NCBI RefSeq assembly: GCF_000285515.1
Contig: NZ_HE610957.1
Span: 1-64,000 of the forward strand
Direction of reading: 5' to 3'
Length of the DNA: 64,000 bases
DNA from: Paenibacillus senegalensis JC66
Lineage (GTDB): Bacteria; Bacillota; Bacilli; Paenibacillales; NBRC-103111
The position numbers were made by a program, and so were the translations under genes. A model generated the notes under the pieces. It was not told the DNA's origin, ran no database searches, and was given only the letters and a program-made list of their open reading frames with translations. Positions 61,814 to 64,000 of this stretch are shown piece after piece (position 1 is the first letter of the stretch; every line of letters begins with the position of its first letter).

Positions 61814-63022
61814 ATGAAATACGACTTTGATACGTTGGCCGACAGAGCTAACAGCGGCAACATGAAATACTTGGAGACCCCGGATGCAGTTCTGCAAGCA
61901 GGCGGCGTGTCTTACTGCGGGGCAGAGATGGATTTCAAGACGGCCCCGGTGATTATTGCAGCCCTGAAGAAAAAAGCTGAAAACGGCTTATACGGGTACA
62001 CTATCCCCGATGACGATTATTGGAATGCAATCTTACATTGGATGAAAACCAGACGGGATTTTGAGATCAGCAAGGACTGGATCGTTCCGACTTATGGAAC
62101 CCTGCAATCGATTGCTGCTGCGATACGCGCCTTCTCGGTTGAAGGAGACGGAGTAGTTATTCAACCTCCAGTCTATTTGCTCTACAGTAAGGTAATTGAG
62201 CGCAACCAACGCAGCGTCGTCAATAATCCGCTGATCTATGAAGCGGGGAGTTACCGGATGGATTTCGCCGGACTCGAAAGAGCGTTTGCCCAGAAACAGA
62301 CGAAAATTATGATCCTGTGCAACCCTCACAATCCGATAGGCAAGGTGTGGGATGAAGAGACATTGGCCAAGGTAGCGAAACTGGCCAACCAGTATGGTAT
62401 TTTAGTGATCAGCGATGAGATATTTGCGGAAATTGTATTTGATCATCATCACACCGTCCCATATATGAAAGTGCCGGGAGCTGAACAGCATGCGATTGTC
62501 GCTACTTCTCTCGGCAAAGTGTTCAACTTTACCGGCTTCGCCCACTCCAATATCATCATTGCTTCAGAACCGATACGCAAGTTGTTCGTCAAGCAGCGCG
62601 AGGTGGATCATTACGGCAGCATCAATCCTTTTTTGCGGGCTGCACTGGTAGCAGCGTATGAACAGGGCGGCGACTGGGTCGATGAAATGCTCGCTTATGT
62701 AAACGTTAATGTTAATTTGGTAAAAGATTTTTTCAAGAAGCATCTCCCGAAGGTGAACATTGCTGAATTACAAGGTACTTATCTGATCTGGATCGATTGG
62801 AACGGTCTTGGTCTCAACGAAGATGAGCTGATCGGCTTTCTGAAGGGAGAGGCTCTGCTGGACATGGATCGGGGCAGCCTGTTCGGAGAAGGCGGAGAAG
62901 GCTTTACCCGCATGAATCTGGCAACGCCTAGAAAACAGCTGGAGGAATCACTGGAGCGCCTGCTCCATGCAGCTGATCGGAGAGGCTTCACGACATCTAT
63001 ACAAAGGGGCTCAGTGATATGA
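61814..63022 (+). CDS. MalY/PatB-family cystathionine beta-lyase-like enzyme
   Basis: A 402-residue fold-type I PLP enzyme. Lys235 in TSLGKVFNFTGFAHSN binds the cofactor, and CNPHNPIGKVW and VISDEIFAEIVFD are the standard cofactor-pocket motifs. MalY/PatB enzymes cleave C-S bonds of cystathionine, cysteine S-conjugates or lanthionine to a thiol, pyruvate and ammonia through 2-aminoacrylate. An ordinary aminotransferase is the alternative. Its TGA overlaps the next ATG. Confidence 0.9.
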   Translation: MKYDFDTLADRANSGNMKYLETPDAVLQAGGVSYCGAEMDFKTAPVIIAALKKKAENGLYGYTIPDDDYWNAILHWMKTRRDFEISKDWIVPTYGTLQSIAAAIRAFSVEGDGVVIQPPVYLLYSKVIERNQRSVVNNPLIYEAGSYRMDFAGLERAFAQKQTKIMILCNPHNPIGKVWDEETLAKVAKLANQYGILVISDEIFAEIVFDHHHTVPYMKVPGAEQHAIVATSLGKVFNFTGFAHSNIIIASEPIRKLFVKQREVDHYGSINPFLRAALVAAYEQGGDWVDEMLAYVNVNVNLVKDFFKKHLPKVNIAELQGTYLIWIDWNGLGLNEDELIGFLKGEALLDMDRGSLFGEGGEGFTRMNLATPRKQLEESLERLLHAADRRGFTTSIQRGSVI

Positions 63023-64000
63023 AAACGAAACCGGACGCATATTTCGATCTGGAATCCTATTTTGATTCGGTAGAGGAATCTTTTGTTGCCGCTCTGCAGC
63101 AGCTGGTGTCGATTAGAAGCGTTAAAGAGGACGCTTTGCCGGACAAGCCTTTTGGTCAAGGGGTAGCTGACGCTTTGGACAATATTTTGAAGCAGGCGCA
63201 TGAGCTTGGGATGATCACTCGCAATCATGAAGGCTATGTAGGGACTATCGATCTGAACGAATTGGAACCCGAGCTTGGCATTTTGGTGCATGTGGATGTT
63301 GTGGGAGAGGGCGATAACTGGACCAAGCCTCCTTATGCAGGCGTTGTTGAAGACGACAAGCTGTATGCACGCGGAGCAACTGATGACAAGGGACCGGCAA
63401 TTGCCTCCTTATTCGCTATGGCGGCTGTTAAGGAACTCGGCATCCCGCTGCACAGTGGGGTCAGATTGATCGTCGGCACCGATGAGGAGAGCGGCTGCAG
63501 TGATACGAAATACTATTTCTCCAAGGAACAGCCGCCCAAATACGTATTCTCGCCCGATGGCGTGTTTCCCGTTATTAATACGGAGAAGGGCGGTCTTCGC
63601 ACCAGCTTTGAAGGCGTGTTCGAGGAAGATGTCAGACTGCCGCGCGTTCTTTCCGTATCAGGCGGGTACCGCGTTAATGTAGTGCCGCCTTCCGCGGAGG
63701 CTGTGGTCGAGGGACTTGAGCTAAATGAAGTCCGCAGATATGCTGAGGAAGCAGCGGGCGCAACCGGAGCTGTATTCACCTGTAAAGATGCGGGCTCAGG
63801 CCGGGTAGCCATCTCGGTACAAGGAGCAGGCGGGCATGCATCGACACCTTGGCAGGGAATCAATGCCGTTACTTCTTTGCTGACACTGCTTGCGGCCCTG
63901 CCTATGGCCGACAGTGAAGCGCATCGGGCGCTCCTTGGTGTCAACCGGACATTTCCGCACGGTGATCATTATGGTGAGGCGGCGGGAATCCGTATGGAAG
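63019..64000 (+). CDS. M20-family dipeptidase (PepV/Sapep-like), partial
   Basis: The first 327 residues of a di-zinc peptidase, cut by the window end. Visible are the His-x-Asp motif GILVHVDVVGEG, the bridging aspartate in RGATDDKGPAIAS, the catalytic glutamates in IVGTDEESG, the ligand in VFSPDGVFP and the lid-domain histidine in GAGGHASTP. PepV/Sapep cleave dipeptides. The ATG overlaps the lyase stop by four bases, so it belongs to the peptide operon and would finish peptide breakdown. Confidence 0.92.
   Translation, partial: MKTKPDAYFDLESYFDSVEESFVAALQQLVSIRSVKEDALPDKPFGQGVADALDNILKQAHELGMITRNHEGYVGTIDLNELEPELGILVHVDVVGEGDNWTKPPYAGVVEDDKLYARGATDDKGPAIASLFAMAAVKELGIPLHSGVRLIVGTDEESGCSDTKYYFSKEQPPKYVFSPDGVFPVINTEKGGLRTSFEGVFEEDVRLPRVLSVSGGYRVNVVPPSAEAVVEGLELNEVRRYAEEAAGATGAVFTCKDAGSGRVAISVQGAGGHASTPWQGINAVTSLLTLLAALPMADSEAHRALLGVNRTFPHGDHYGEAAGIRME

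Overview
The window looks like a chromosomal segment of a spore-forming Firmicute of the Paenibacillaceae (Paenibacillus-like). This is inferred from gene content: a YheC/YheD spore-coat ATP-grasp protein, YesM/YesN-type two-component genes, LplB/CarB-type sugar importers, many GntR/LacI/IclR/MerR regulators, a yybP-ykoY manganese riboswitch, a T-box, sigma-A promoters of the TTGACA-N17-TATAAT kind, and frequent TTG/GTG starts behind strong GGAGG sites. No rRNA, tRNA, CRISPR array, intact insertion sequence or prophage was seen.

Layout. 1-3.0 kb: the start of a collagen-like/exosporium-type gene, a frameshifted erm-like pseudogene, a Crp/Fnr regulator, a peroxiredoxin remnant and a DNA alkylation repair gene. 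3.3-5.7 kb: pnuC with a CGNR zinc-finger gene, then a Gfo/Idh-type oxidoreductase. 5.8-10.4 kb: a divergent locus with an ATP-grasp gene on one side and, on the other, an adenylate-forming enzyme plus sbnA and sbnB (L-2,3-diaminopropionate synthesis) with no siderophore synthetase. 10.6-12.7 kb: a YtrA-type GntR/ABC exporter operon. 12.9-14.7 kb: riboswitch-controlled TerC and a VOC protein. 15-17.4 kb: an acetyltransferase remnant, the first copy of a tandem-hairpin repeat, and a T-box-controlled asd. 17.8-20 kb: a secreted sialidase-fold protein whose promoter overlaps a cre site.

20.5-29.4 kb is a catabolic island: IclR, SDR, a protein of unknown function, RidA, creatininase, a YesN/YesM pair and a LacI regulator. 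29.5-33 kb holds a MerR/ABC operon among three gene remnants. 33-43 kb is a carbohydrate locus. It contains a mutarotase-like gene divergent from a family-1 sugar ABC importer and PIG-L deacetylase, then the second repeat copy, then a GntR-FCD regulator divergent from an enolase-superfamily enzyme, a zinc dehydrogenase and a HAD phosphatase. Matching operator sequences (ATTGTTGACAAT) tie the two halves together. 43.4-47.8 kb is a second sugar importer followed by a PhyH-type dioxygenase. 48-51.5 kb holds ktrAB and another Gfo/Idh gene.

52-64 kb is one long co-directional operon: a complete Opp/Dpp peptide importer, TldD and TldE proteases, a YheO-like regulator, RidA, a MalY/PatB C-S lyase and an M20 dipeptidase (cut by the window end). 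Together these suggest import and complete breakdown of unusual, possibly thioether-containing, peptides. The strongest candidates for undescribed biology are this operon, the diaminopropionate/ATP-grasp locus, and the pair of 52-bp-period hairpin arrays.
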